Part shown: positions 16,955-25,096 of the stretch, piece by piece | How the letters are laid out: each line of letters begins with the position of its first letter | How positions within the stretch are numbered: position 1 is the first letter of the stretch | Assembly (NCBI GenBank): GCA_023229795.1 | Contig: JALNYP010000013.1 | Span: 4,547 to 68,546, forward strand | DNA: 64,000 nt | From: Syntrophobacterales bacterium | Lineage (GTDB): Bacteria; Desulfobacterota; Desulfobaccia; Desulfobaccales; 0-14-0-80-60-11 | Reading direction: 5' to 3' | Translations under genes and position numbers: made by a program | Notes under the pieces: generated by a model | What the model was told of the DNA's origin: nothing | Database searches by the model: none | Seen by the model: the letters and a program-made list of their open reading frames with translations, nothing else

Positions 16955-17317
16955 CTACCGGAATACACTTACATTGGGTCCCATTGCCGGTCGGGTATCG
17001 CCGCGTTTAAATTTTTCCAGAGCTTGGCGTACCGTCCCCTGGGTATCAAGGATTACCTTAACACCGGCCGCGGTTAATTCCTCAAAGGCCTTGGGGCCGC
17101 ATTTACCCGTCATCACGGTGTGAATATTCTTTCGCACCAAGTTTAGAGCCGTAGTCTTCCCGATCATTTGTTGGGAAGAAAGGCTCGGCGTGTTATCCAG
17201 GGGTTCCCATTCCAAGGTGTCAGGGTCTGCCAGGATAAAAAACCGGGAGCGTCCAAATAGGGGCTCCACCTTCGCATCCAGACTTTGGCTGGCGGCACTG
17301 ATAGCGATGGTCTTCAT
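16955..17317 (-). CDS. NifX-like (dinitrogenase-cofactor family) protein
   Basis: 120 residues starting MKTIAISAASQSLDAKVEPLFGRSRFF, a complete single-domain NifX-like protein with the conserved TGKCGPKAFEELTAAG loop. It is a paralog of the protein at 6885-7247, sharing the same length and the GPNV ending region. An AGGAGG site precedes the ATG at 17317. The receiver-like gene ends 88 nt upstream on the same strand, so both may be read from the -24/-12 promoter at 18023-18037. It converges on the end of the HdrA-GltD gene. Confidence 0.85.
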   Translation of the reverse strand: MKTIAISAASQSLDAKVEPLFGRSRFFILADPDTLEWEPLDNTPSLSSQQMIGKTTALNLVRKNIHTVMTGKCGPKAFEELTAAGVKVILDTQGTVRQALEKFKRGDTRPAMGPNVSVFR

Positions 17318-17405
17318 GGTTCCTCCTATACATCGTCCTCGATGAAGTGGTGACTAAGGGCCTAATTCAATCACTACTTCGAGCGGAAAATCATCTTGCT
17401 TACCA

Positions 17406-17903
17406 TTACGCGCAGTAAGAGACCAGGCTCAAGACCTCCCAATCTTGATAAGGCGCTAGGATGCAAGCATACACGCCGATATCCATAACTTCCTTGATAA
17501 GCTCCCGATGCGCCTGGTCACGGAGATGCTCCTTATCACAGAAATTAATGATGCGGCAACGCGGGCAAGAAACCTTAATCTTTGAGAGGATCCTGGTGCC
17601 ATAATTGGTCACGGCCCGGCAGTCGATCAAGATGATGGCAAACTTTTTTTCCTTGAGGGAGTGGAGCAATTCTGCCGAATCCGTCATCAAGAACGGAAAA
17701 TAATTATTTTCCGCTAACAGACCGGACAGGTAATCCCGGGTTTGGCTATTACCAACCAGCATCAGGATGGGGGTCCGCTTATGCTTGGCGATCGGTTTCT
17801 CCCTGAGATTGTGGCGCTCTGGTTGATAAAGCTTTCCGGTTATTCTCGGCCCCTGCAGGAAAAGTTCGGCAAATCTGTTCGAAAGGGAGAAGAAACCGGG
17901 CAT
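17406..17903 (-). CDS. Degenerate receiver-like protein
   Basis: 165 residues. From about residue 45 the sequence follows a response-regulator receiver fold (ILMLVGNSQTRDYLSGLL, then FAIILIDCRAV with the Asp at the phosphorylation position). The acidic pair usually found after the first strand is absent (VGNSQT), and no output domain follows. Two Cys lie in CPRCRIINFCDKEH. It may be a phosphorylation-independent or redox-sensitive switch; this is inference. The gene has a -24/-12 promoter about 120 nt upstream and a strong hairpin in its leader. Confidence 0.6.
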   Translation of the reverse strand: MPGFFSLSNRFAELFLQGPRITGKLYQPERHNLREKPIAKHKRTPILMLVGNSQTRDYLSGLLAENNYFPFLMTDSAELLHSLKEKKFAIILIDCRAVTNYGTRILSKIKVSCPRCRIINFCDKEHLRDQAHRELIKEVMDIGVYACILAPYQDWEVLSLVSYCA

Positions 17904-17929
17904 AAGGCTAGACCCTCTGAAGTTAAAAG

Positions 17930-17952
17930 CCCCACGACAGACTGTCGTGGGG
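17930..17952 (-). promoter_or_regulatory. Leader hairpin of the receiver-like gene
   Basis: CCCCACGAC and GTCGTGGGG form a perfect 9-bp stem around a 5-nt loop. On the minus strand it is followed by CTTTTAAC, so it could act as a weak terminator or attenuator. It lies between the -24/-12 promoter at 18023-18037 and the ATG at 17903. Confidence 0.5.
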
Positions 17953-18022
17953 CCAGGAACGTGAAACCGCGTAAGGAGGAAAAAGCTGTCCGATGACTCT
18001 TTCTCTTAAGCAGTTAATCTAT

Positions 18023-18037
18023 GCAAATTCTAAGCCA
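18023..18037 (-). promoter_or_regulatory. Sigma-54 (-24/-12) promoter candidate
   Basis: Minus-strand TGGCTTAGAATTTGC followed by A: perfect TTGCA at -12 and TGGC at -24 with the correct 10-nt GG-GC spacing. It points toward the receiver-like and NifX-like genes. Confidence 0.6.
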
Positions 18038-18095
18038 AATATAATTTTTGGTTAACTACTTAAAATATTATCAGAAATCATATTGGAATTTTTAT

Positions 18096-18320
18096 CTATC
18101 TCTTAGTGAATGTATGAAATACGACCCGGCACTGAGAGACCGCGATTTTAGTCTCCTGATGGCTCAACAATTCCACCTGGCCCTCGTCCATCCTGGCGCC
18201 GCACAAGGGGCAAGAGGCTGGGGCGGCCACTTTACGGACCATCTCCCAGGCGTCCGCCGGGGCCGGTTCCCGCCAGGAGTGCTCGCAATTCAAGCATTGG
18301 AAGGCAGCATACCAGGTCAC
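18096..18320 (-). CDS. Small zinc-ribbon protein
   Basis: 74 residues with two CxxC knuckles (FQCLNCEHSW and ASCPLCGARM) separated by about 26 residues, a typical rubredoxin/zinc-ribbon spacing. The start overlaps the stop of the previous gene by 4 nt (ATGA), so translation is coupled. It is the last gene of a three-gene minus-strand group with an unknown 80-residue protein and a metallo-beta-lactamase/TPR protein. Function unknown. Confidence 0.7.
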   Translation of the reverse strand: MTWYAAFQCLNCEHSWREPAPADAWEMVRKVAAPASCPLCGARMDEGQVELLSHQETKIAVSQCRVVFHTFTKR

Positions 18321-18559
18321 TCTTGCCCATCATCCTTTTCCTTGTCCCATACTCCCAGGGGATAGCGGAAACCGATCTGGAACTGGGCCAAGGCCAATAA
18401 TTGGATAATCTCTTTGGGATTCCCATAAAAAAAGACTTCTTCCGAGCGGTCAGCGAACTTGGCGGCCACGACGATCTGCTCCACCGGCAACATATTGAGG
18501 GCATGAAGGGCTTTTTCGATGGCCTCTCTTTCGCGATCCAACCGGAGAATTTTTCCCAT
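18317..18559 (-). CDS. Small protein of unknown function
   Basis: 80 residues, mixed helix/strand pattern (ALNMLPVEQIVVAAKFADRSEEVFFYG ... then LLALAQFQIGFRYPLG), no Cys and no membrane segment. No family is recognised. It lies 83 nt after the metallo-beta-lactamase/TPR gene and overlaps the zinc-ribbon gene by 4 nt. The tight packing argues that it is a real gene. Confidence 0.6.
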   Translation of the reverse strand: MGKILRLDREREAIEKALHALNMLPVEQIVVAAKFADRSEEVFFYGNPKEIIQLLALAQFQIGFRYPLGVWDKEKDDGQE

Positions 18560-18642
18560 GGTCGCCTTCGCCCCCTTTGACGGGCCGTAGCCATTTTCGG
18601 GTGGTTCTCTGTATTTGCTGGCTAAATTGGTTCCGGTTTTGT

Positions 18643-19878
18643 TCAGGCTGAAGCCATCGGCTTGGCGGCAAATTCCTGTTTTATCCTTCGAGCAAACTCC
18701 CTTTGGAAGATCTCGATGTCCAGGGCCTCATCATACCGACCGCTGAAATACAAAGCCATGCCCTTGTAAATCTGGGCCTCCTGGAAGTCCGGATTAACGG
18801 CCAGGGCCAGGTCAAAATAGGGGATGCTTTCCAGGTAGCGGCCCAGCCCCAATAAGGCATGCCCTTTGGCTGTCAGGGCATAAATGTTGGGATTATCATG
18901 GGCTAAGACCTGATCCAAGAGGGTGAGAGACTCTTCACAGCGGCCCATGTCCGTCAAACAATAGGCCTTCAATTGCATGGCCGTAAAGTTATCCGGCTGC
19001 CGGCTCAGTTCCCGGTCACAGCAAAAAACTGCCTCTTCCAAGAGCCCTTTGGATACCAGGGCCTTGGCGCCGTCGATCCAGGGTATCTCTTTCTCCACCC
19101 CGATGATCTTCAGCATCAGGCTTTCGTAGGTCTGTTCCACCACCCTATTGCCCAGAGAGGCCACGGGTATCCCATGCCCCGGAAGCAGGTTGGCAATGTC
19201 TTTCTTGAGCAGGGCCTTGACCCCGACGAGGTAGTGGTCCAGGCGGCCCCCGGCATTGGCGTCGGGTTCGGCCATGGCGTGGGGTAAGGCGATATCACCG
19301 GTAAACGCAGTTTGGCTTTCGGCGTGATAGAAGGATAGGCCGTCAATGGTATGGCCAGGAGTGTAAATTACTTCCCAGGCCTCGCCGCACAAATCCAGGG
19401 TCTCGCCGCCCTGGAGCTCGGTCACCCGGCAGCCGAACTTCTGCACCGTGTCTTTGAGCTCTTGGGGGCTGTCTTTGTGCAGGATCAGCTCGAAGCCCCC
19501 GCTCTCGGCGATATTCGGATAGGCCCGCAGCAGCTCGAAGGCGCCCATGGAATGGTCTCGGTGGCCGTGGGTCAAAACGATCTTCTTGATGTCTTCGGGC
19601 CGGCAGCCGAGTTTGAACAGGTCCATGAATCCGGTGTAATCATTGCCGGGGTCCACGAGGGTGACATAATCGCCTTTGATTACATAAATATTGGAGGAGT
19701 AATCATAGCCCAACAGGAAGAGGAAATTCTCGAAGAACGGGTCCGCAGAATTAAACACCTCGGCCAGGGTCAGCCAGCCTGGGTGTTGAGGTTCCTGTTC
19801 CGGCGCTTCTTCTTCAGGTGATGGTCCCCCGCCTGCCTGGGACTCCCGGTGGTCCTCGTCGTAGGCTGCTTTCGTCAT
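18643..19878 (-). CDS. Metallo-beta-lactamase-fold hydrolase with TPR domain
   Basis: 411 residues. The N-terminal ~260 residues are an MBL-fold hydrolase with the metal motif THGHRDH, further ligands in TPGHTIDG and FTGDIALPHA, and LLPGHG. The C-terminal ~140 residues are tetratricopeptide repeats (ALVSKGLLEEAVFCCDRELS, SLTLLDQVLAHDNPNIYALT, SIPYFDLALAVNPDFQEAQIY). The MBL part should bind two metal ions and hydrolyse an ester, thioester or phosphodiester; the TPR part should dock a partner. The first ~35 residues are acidic and disordered. It is the first gene of a three-gene group. Confidence 0.85.
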   Translation of the reverse strand: MTKAAYDEDHRESQAGGGPSPEEEAPEQEPQHPGWLTLAEVFNSADPFFENFLFLLGYDYSSNIYVIKGDYVTLVDPGNDYTGFMDLFKLGCRPEDIKKIVLTHGHRDHSMGAFELLRAYPNIAESGGFELILHKDSPQELKDTVQKFGCRVTELQGGETLDLCGEAWEVIYTPGHTIDGLSFYHAESQTAFTGDIALPHAMAEPDANAGGRLDHYLVGVKALLKKDIANLLPGHGIPVASLGNRVVEQTYESLMLKIIGVEKEIPWIDGAKALVSKGLLEEAVFCCDRELSRQPDNFTAMQLKAYCLTDMGRCEESLTLLDQVLAHDNPNIYALTAKGHALLGLGRYLESIPYFDLALAVNPDFQEAQIYKGMALYFSGRYDEALDIEIFQREFARRIKQEFAAKPMASA

Positions 19879-19980
19879 AGTGTCTCACTTTGCCTGTTTT
19901 GTTGGTCGGTTAGCTCTTGATTCCTTGCGGCTTCAAGGCCGTGTGTGGTAAAAAAGAGCAGCTTAGGAAAGTCAAATCCT

Positions 19981-20397
19981 ATGAACTGCCCCGAGTGCGG
20001 TAAAGCATTAGATCCGGAGCACCATGGCGACCTGGTCTGTGACGGCCAAATCTGGTGTAACGGCTGCCAGCGTTATGACGACCGGCTCATGGAAGTCCTG
20101 AGCTTCCCGGACCTGGAAGCCTGGACCCGGCGGCTCTGCCGGGCTTTTAACCAGGAGCCGGTTCATCTTAGGCATGACCCGGATTACCTGCCCGACCCCA
20201 AAAAGTACTGGGACGGCGCCACCTTTCTCCTGGCTGAAGCCTTCCACGAACCTCGCTGTATTATGCTTTATCCGCCGGGCCAACGGCTCATGACCTTATG
20301 CCACGAACTGGCCCATCTCTTTACGGGCCAGGACCACACCGAGGTGTGGGCCCGGACCTTTGCAGAGCTGGTTGCTTGGGTCAAAGTTCGGGTTTAG
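19981..20397 (+). CDS. Zinc-ribbon protein with HExxH metallopeptidase motif
   Basis: 138 residues from the ATG at 19981 (a GTG 36 nt upstream is an alternative). The N-terminus has a zinc ribbon (NCPECGK, later VCDGQIWCNGC). The C-terminus has HELAHLFTGQDHTEVW, an HExxH motif with a following His, as in small SprT/M78-type metallopeptidases. The protein stands alone on the plus strand, divergent from the MBL/TPR gene. A proteolytic role is inferred from the motif alone; its target is unknown. Confidence 0.65.
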   Translation: MNCPECGKALDPEHHGDLVCDGQIWCNGCQRYDDRLMEVLSFPDLEAWTRRLCRAFNQEPVHLRHDPDYLPDPKKYWDGATFLLAEAFHEPRCIMLYPPGQRLMTLCHELAHLFTGQDHTEVWARTFAELVAWVKVRV

Positions 20398-20510
20398 GGT
20401 CCCCTGAGCCCCACCTCAAGAATCCTCCTCACCCTGGGAACTCCGGCCTGGAAAGTTGCGGTGCAACCACTGCCGGGGCCTCTCTTGGAAACGGCCCCGA
20501 AAATCCCCCA

Positions 20511-20544
20511 CAGGGCCCGGAAATCTGATGACTCCGGGACCCTG
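20511..20544. terminator. Hairpin between convergent genes
   Basis: CAGGGCCCGGA and TCCGGGACCCTG pair as an 11-bp stem with one bulged A around an 11-nt loop. It lies between the convergent genes ending at 20397 (plus) and 20567 (minus). There is no clear T-tract on either side, so terminator function is inferred from position. Confidence 0.4.
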
Positions 20545-20566
20545 CAGGAAGAAAGGCGGGACACCT

Positions 20567-20992
20567 TTAGGGTGCGATATAGTCTGCGGTGTAGCCCAGT
20601 TTCATTTTGTCCATGGGCCACATCTTGGTGCTCTCTTTTTCTGCACCGGACCAGACCGGTTGGCCGTTGATCTCCTCGATGAGCACCTCGATGAAATGGA
20701 ACTCCGTGAGTTCGTATTTGACGATGACCTCACCGGGCAGCAACACGGCCAACCCCGATTCCTTGGAGAAGTTCCAATGGAACGCCTCATTGGGTTCGTG
20801 GGTCAACTTCCCGGTCTTACCGCCATAAACTTTCAAAAGTTTGCCGGCGATATGATCATTGGGTTTCACATTGAATTCTTCATATAACTCGTCGGGAATG
20901 TGCCACCACAGGGCGCGAAACCCGGTCTTGACATAGCCCCTGACGAGCATGGGGTCGAATCCGCAGACACCAACGCGGCATTTTGCTGGCAT
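20567..20992 (-). CDS. AbrB-like small protein of the CoA-transferase operon
   Basis: 141 residues. The segment ALWWHIPDELYEEFNVKPND has the look of a SpoVT/AbrB swapped-hairpin fold (IPxELxxxxxVKPxD), although here it is not near the N-terminus; the rest is not recognised. Two Cys lie at the start (KCRVGVCG). The ATG at 20992 has AAGGAG upstream. It is the last gene of the six-gene operon, 87 nt after the 110-residue protein, the widest gap in the group. It could be a structural subunit or a regulator of the operon. Confidence 0.5.
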   Translation of the reverse strand: MPAKCRVGVCGFDPMLVRGYVKTGFRALWWHIPDELYEEFNVKPNDHIAGKLLKVYGGKTGKLTHEPNEAFHWNFSKESGLAVLLPGEVIVKYELTEFHFIEVLIEEINGQPVWSGAEKESTKMWPMDKMKLGYTADYIAP

Positions 20993-21079
20993 GCTTACTC
21001 TCCTTTTTGATGAAATCCCAGTTTGGGCCGATTTTTTCGCCTGGGCCGAAGGAGTCTGACCCAGGTGGAAAAATCTCCC

Positions 21080-21412
21080 TTACTCTTGCCAAACCACTTT
21101 GGTTTTTAGGATCAATTTTTGCCATACCCCCGGCTCCACCGGTGGCGTCTCCAGCTCCTGAATCAATCGCCGCAGATCATCCACCTGCCCATAACAACTG
21201 GTCAGGAACTCTTCCGCCTCCGGTTGGGTGAGATGCTCGCATTGAAACAACCTGCGGAGGTATGGGGAGATGTACGTGGTAATCTCCTCCTGGAACTCTT
21301 CCACCAGGAAGTCATTGTTGCCGTCCGGCGTGGCGTCCCCCAGATAGGTCCGCTTCCAGTTGAGCACCATCATTTCCATGGCTTTGAGTTCGTTGCGGAC
21401 GTTATCCTCCAT
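21080..21412 (-). CDS. Small helical protein of the CoA-transferase operon
   Basis: 110 residues, almost all predicted helical by pattern (NELKAMEMMVLNWKRTYLG ... EEFLTSCYGQVDDLRRLIQELE), acidic, with two Cys. No known family. It starts 1 nt after the stop of the Cys-rich 78-residue gene, so the two are translated together. Its conserved packing within the operon suggests an assembly or structural role for the CoA-transferase or for a partner enzyme encoded elsewhere. Confidence 0.6.
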   Translation of the reverse strand: MEDNVRNELKAMEMMVLNWKRTYLGDATPDGNNDFLVEEFQEEITTYISPYLRRLFQCEHLTQPEAEEFLTSCYGQVDDLRRLIQELETPPVEPGVWQKLILKTKVVWQE

Positions 21413-21413
21413 A

Positions 21414-21650
21414 CTAGCCTTTCTGCTTAAAGGCGTAGCACTTTTTAATCACGTTGAAGTCCGCCACGCACCAGTAATAGGGCCAGTGTATCTTCATGCA
21501 CCAGCCGATGATGTCCGCGGGAGGGAAACTGGAGCCTTTGATCACCGGTTTGAGGAATTCACACTGCCAGCAAATATGATCACTTTCCTTTTCCGGCTCC
21601 AGGACCTTATCCAGGAACTGACGAGGCGTTAGCCCTTTTGCTTCAATCAT
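21414..21650 (-). CDS. Cys-rich small protein resembling BssC/HpdC-type Fe-S subunits
   Basis: 78 residues. After an acidic N-terminus it has CWQCEF, then GWCMK, WPYYWC and KKCYAF. This run of Cys is similar in size and layout to the small high-potential-iron-like subunits of glycyl radical enzymes (BssB/BssC of benzylsuccinate synthase, HpdC of 4-hydroxyphenylacetate decarboxylase). Those subunits carry [4Fe-4S] clusters. No glycyl radical enzyme lies in this window, so it may serve one encoded elsewhere or have a separate role. AAGGAG precedes the ATG at 21650. Confidence 0.5.
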   Translation of the reverse strand: MIEAKGLTPRQFLDKVLEPEKESDHICWQCEFLKPVIKGSSFPPADIIGWCMKIHWPYYWCVADFNVIKKCYAFKQKG

Positions 21651-21683
21651 GTGCCACTCCTTTCTTTAGTCACCGGGTCCCGG

Positions 21684-22172
21684 TTACCATTCCCTGACTT
21701 CGCCCTTGGCAATCTTTTCCTTATATTCGGCCAAGACCTCCGGAGCCAGATTTTTCATATCCCAGTTGTAGGGAAACTGGCCGGCAATACCGGCGGAAGG
21801 CTTTTGAGGCCGCCAGCCCCTCACCGGTTTGCCCCGAAGGCTGAACTTCACCATGTCGGGCACCCCCAGGTAGATGTGCCGGGGCAGGCACTGGAAGGGC
21901 CGGGTCCGCCCTTCCATGCCCGAGGGGTAATTGATGTAGCCTTCCAGCGGCTTGTCGGCATACAGCGGGCTGGTGTCGGGCTTGGTCCCTGCCGGTTGTT
22001 CCGTGGGGCCCTCATACATGTGGCCCTGGATCATATGGATATAGTAAACCGCACCGCAGTGGGCGCAGTTAATGTTGCCCTTCCAGTTCCAGAAGCAGTA
22101 GGGGTCCAGATAATTCACGGTATCGCACGGCTTGCCGTCCACGTCTTTTTTGCACCAGATGATATCGCACAT
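21684..22172 (-). CDS. Zinc-binding small protein of the CoA-transferase operon
   Basis: 162 residues. The N-terminal half has Cys at MCDIIWCKK, GKPCDT, DPYC and NCAHCGAVYYIH, consistent with two zinc knuckles or a small Fe-S site. The C-terminal half is Pro/Gly/aromatic-rich and ends with an Ala/Glu/Lys helix. No family is recognised. AAGGAG precedes the ATG at 22172; the CoA-transferase gene ends only 15 nt upstream. It is likely a structural partner of the CoA-transferase subunits (inference from the operon). Confidence 0.65.
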   Translation of the reverse strand: MCDIIWCKKDVDGKPCDTVNYLDPYCFWNWKGNINCAHCGAVYYIHMIQGHMYEGPTEQPAGTKPDTSPLYADKPLEGYINYPSGMEGRTRPFQCLPRHIYLGVPDMVKFSLRGKPVRGWRPQKPSAGIAGQFPYNWDMKNLAPEVLAEYKEKIAKGEVREW

Positions 22173-22187
22173 ATTGGTCTTCTCCTT

Positions 22188-23603
22188 TTAGATCCAGGCC
22201 TTGTCGTACCACTCTTTGACCTTGGAAATGGGGTAGCCCAACATCTCGTGGTAGATTTTGACGTTGTCGGCCCCCACCGGCCGCCAGATCCAGTACAATC
22301 TGCGCGGCGTCTGGGACATCAGCCCGGCGCTGTAGGTCCCCTGAACGAGGACGTCGCCGAAGAGCGGATCTTCCATCCAGCGCACGGTGCCCCGGGTCCG
22401 GTAGTGCTCGGACTCATAGACCTCCCGGTCGTTCATCACCGGTTCGCACAGCAGGCCTTCGTTCTGCAGGATCCGGACCACTTCGCTCCGGGTCTTATCC
22501 TTGGCCCAATCCTCCAACTGGGCGTAGATATCCACCTGGGCCTCGGCCCCCACCCGGTCTTTATGTTTCATGTAACTGCTGTACATGTCGGGTTTCTTGA
22601 TCACGTTGCACAGGGCCTTGAAGTCGGCGTCCTGGAAGGCGGAGATCATGGCATAGCGGGCATCGAACTTGTCCTGCGGGTTGATGGCATCCGGGAAGTC
22701 GGATTTGCCGCACAGGATGATGCCGTGGACGCAGAGCTGAGTATCCCAGTTGCCCCACCGCTGACGCACGATGCCGAAGCGGCCATACAGCGGTACGGTG
22801 TGGCCCAGGCAGCGCGTGGCCGCCTGCACCTGCGAAAACTCGATCATGGTGCCCAGGCCGGTCTTGGCCCGCCAATGCATGGCCGCCAGGATGCCGAAGG
22901 TGATCTGGGTGCCGGAGTACCAGTCGATGCACCAGTTGGAGTGTTTGGTGGCATGGCCGCCCATAAACTCGTGCATGCCGGTAACCGAAGCCAGACCCGC
23001 GTGAGCCTGACCCAAGATGTCGTAAGAGCCGCCGAAGCACTTGGGGCCATAGCCGAAACCGCCGCCCCAGACATAGATGAACCGGGGGTTGAGCTCCTGC
23101 ACATAGCGGTAGCTCTGTTTCCAGCGGTCGAAAGTCCCGGGACGGTAGCACTCGGTGAGGCCGTCAGACATCTTGATCAGCCGGTAGAAGGCCTCCTTCA
23201 TCTCCGGGAGATGGTAGTCCATGCTGATGTAGTACTCATTGGGGTTGGCGTTCATGAAGCCATAGCCGGTGCCGGTCATGGGCCGGGTGTCGTGCAGGGG
23301 GTAGAGGTAACACTCGTTGAACGGCGAGGTGTGCTTCATGGGGTCGCCCATACGGGGCATTTCCACCTTAATGACCTCGGCGCCCATTTCGGCCAGATTG
23401 GCCACGGAGTGAGGCGTAAAGATATACATGGTGGTGCTCAGCCAGCGGACGCCTTTCAAGGCCTCCGGTTTGCCCATCTCATGGCCCGGCGCGAAGGCGG
23501 CCTTACAATAAGCCTCGTAGGGCATCTTCATTTCATCGAGTTCTTGCTTGCTTTTCGGGCCGGGCAGGTCCTCCAGCCGGCATTCTCTCAGGTCCTTAGC
23601 CAT
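22188..23603 (-). CDS. Family III CoA-transferase subunit (BbsF/CaiB type)
   Basis: 471 residues of the CaiB/BaiF family III CoA-transferases, which transfer CoA between carboxylic acids through an Asp-bound mixed anhydride and CoA thioester. Visible family segments: FTPHSVANLAEMGAEVIKVEMPRMGDPM (N-terminal Rossmann part), CYRPGTFDRW, and NWCIDWYSGTQITFGILAA, whose Asp fits the catalytic position. It is longer than the roughly 400-residue BbsE/BbsF proteins. The ATG overlaps the stop of the companion subunit by one base (TAATG), implying equal production of a heteromeric enzyme. The substrate is not evident; aryl- or alkylsuccinates are a guess by analogy. Confidence 0.85.
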   Translation of the reverse strand: MAKDLRECRLEDLPGPKSKQELDEMKMPYEAYCKAAFAPGHEMGKPEALKGVRWLSTTMYIFTPHSVANLAEMGAEVIKVEMPRMGDPMKHTSPFNECYLYPLHDTRPMTGTGYGFMNANPNEYYISMDYHLPEMKEAFYRLIKMSDGLTECYRPGTFDRWKQSYRYVQELNPRFIYVWGGGFGYGPKCFGGSYDILGQAHAGLASVTGMHEFMGGHATKHSNWCIDWYSGTQITFGILAAMHWRAKTGLGTMIEFSQVQAATRCLGHTVPLYGRFGIVRQRWGNWDTQLCVHGIILCGKSDFPDAINPQDKFDARYAMISAFQDADFKALCNVIKKPDMYSSYMKHKDRVGAEAQVDIYAQLEDWAKDKTRSEVVRILQNEGLLCEPVMNDREVYESEHYRTRGTVRWMEDPLFGDVLVQGTYSAGLMSQTPRRLYWIWRPVGADNVKIYHEMLGYPISKVKEWYDKAWI

Positions 23604-25096
23604 TATATAGCCCCCTTTTCCTTGAGTTCATTAACCCGCGTCTGGCCGATACCGCAGTACCGCTGCATAACCTCATAGGTGTCAAACCCCAGCGGCCGGC
23701 CCAGCACTTTAACTCGGTGCGGAGTACGCATTTGGTAGTTGTTGGGGGAAACCGCGAATAAGACCGTGCCGTAGTGATCGGTATCGATGGTGCAGACCCA
23801 GGGACGATATTTGAAGTGAGGGAATTCCGAGACCTCATCGATGAACAGAATCGGTCCGGCGGCGATTTCGTATTCCATCAACTTCTGTTCGGCTTCGATG
23901 CGGTTGATGTCCCTCAGCCAGCGTGTGGTCACGGTGTAGGTCTTGATCAGCATGGCCAAGGCGTTCCGGGCCCCCATCTCTTTCAAGATGGGATCTTCGT
24001 GGATCAGCCGCCCGAATTGCGGGAAATCCCGCTCGATGCACATGCCGATGCGGTACCACAGGCGGTCGGTTTGGCCGCCGATCATCATGTAGCCGTCCCG
24101 GCAAGGGTTCCACTCGTACTGGTTCAGGTTGGGGTCCCAGGCGCCGGTCCGGGCCTTGATGCTGCCGTTGAAGCCGTACCAGGAGATGTCGAAGTCCAGG
24201 ATGTCCATCTGGGTCTCAGCTCCGGACACCTCGCAGAACTGGCCGGTGCCGCCCAGCACGTCCCGCCAATAAAGGGCCGCCAGCAGGGTATTGGCCCCTT
24301 GCTCTCCGGCCACATAGTCGGCGAACCAGACGCCGGACCGGGTGGGGTCGCCGCCCTTGCCCCGGGGCAACTGGTCCTGGGGAAAACCGGTGTTATGCAC
24401 GAAGGAGTTGGCGCAGCCTCCGAAGGGCTCCAGGGTCCACTGGCCGTACTTGGATACCTTATCCTTATAGGGACCCCAGGTGCCCCGGACCGCCATATTC
24501 AGGTAAACCAGGCGGGGAAACAGTTTATTCAGTTGCCGGTAGCCCAGCCCGATGCTGTCCATGTAGCCGGGAGGCATCTCGTCGATGATGCCGTCCATTT
24601 GGCCCGCCAAAGTCTGGTAGATGGCCCGGCCTTCCTCACTTTCTATGTTGAGGGTGACAGATTTCTGACCCCGCATCTCGTGCAGGAAGTCCAGACCGCA
24701 CTTTTCCCCGGTGAACTCGTCGGCCAGCATATATTCTTCGCGCCCGAAGGGAGTCAACTGGCGCAGAGGGTCGCCTTCCGGCGGTTCGATGTTGATGACT
24801 TCGGCCCCGGCCTCGCACAGGAGAGCGGCGCAGAACTTGTTGCCCAATCTCCACTTGCCGATGCATAAAAATTTCATGCCCTGCAGGGCCTCAGGTTTCC
24901 CGAAGGCATACTCATACCTGAGGTTGTCTTCGCACCACTTACCAAAATCCTCCGCCTTACGTTTGGCGTAGGTGTTGGCCATCACCCATTCCGCATCCGG
25001 CGGTGGCGTTACCGGCCACGGCCTGATGTCGGGATTCATCAAATCCATGGTGTCGGCCCGACTGTTGATTTCGATATTACGCTTTTCTTGCGCCAT
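23603..25096 (-). CDS. Family III CoA-transferase subunit (BbsE/CaiB type)
   Basis: 497 residues. Segments of the CaiB/BaiF family are clear: LLCEAGAEVINIEPPEGDPLR, KSVTLNIESEEGRAIYQTL, YRQLNKLFPRLVYLNMAVRG and GVWFADYVAGEQGANTLLAAL, where the Asp of ADYVAG fits the catalytic residue. The start is placed at the ATG at 25096, which has GGGAGG upstream, rather than nine codons earlier. It heads the six-gene operon and is translationally coupled to the second subunit. The large PAS/GAF sigma-54 activator lies just upstream on the same strand, but no -24/-12 promoter was found in the intervening 517 nt. Confidence 0.85.
   Translation of the reverse strand: MAQEKRNIEINSRADTMDLMNPDIRPWPVTPPPDAEWVMANTYAKRKAEDFGKWCEDNLRYEYAFGKPEALQGMKFLCIGKWRLGNKFCAALLCEAGAEVINIEPPEGDPLRQLTPFGREEYMLADEFTGEKCGLDFLHEMRGQKSVTLNIESEEGRAIYQTLAGQMDGIIDEMPPGYMDSIGLGYRQLNKLFPRLVYLNMAVRGTWGPYKDKVSKYGQWTLEPFGGCANSFVHNTGFPQDQLPRGKGGDPTRSGVWFADYVAGEQGANTLLAALYWRDVLGGTGQFCEVSGAETQMDILDFDISWYGFNGSIKARTGAWDPNLNQYEWNPCRDGYMMIGGQTDRLWYRIGMCIERDFPQFGRLIHEDPILKEMGARNALAMLIKTYTVTTRWLRDINRIEAEQKLMEYEIAAGPILFIDEVSEFPHFKYRPWVCTIDTDHYGTVLFAVSPNNYQMRTPHRVKVLGRPLGFDTYEVMQRYCGIGQTRVNELKEKGAI

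Noticed and set aside
21651..23678. Open plus-strand frame of 675 codons opposite the CoA-transferase operon
   Set aside because: It is the shadow of two well-supported CoA-transferase genes on the minus strand and covers several genes; no recognisable protein.
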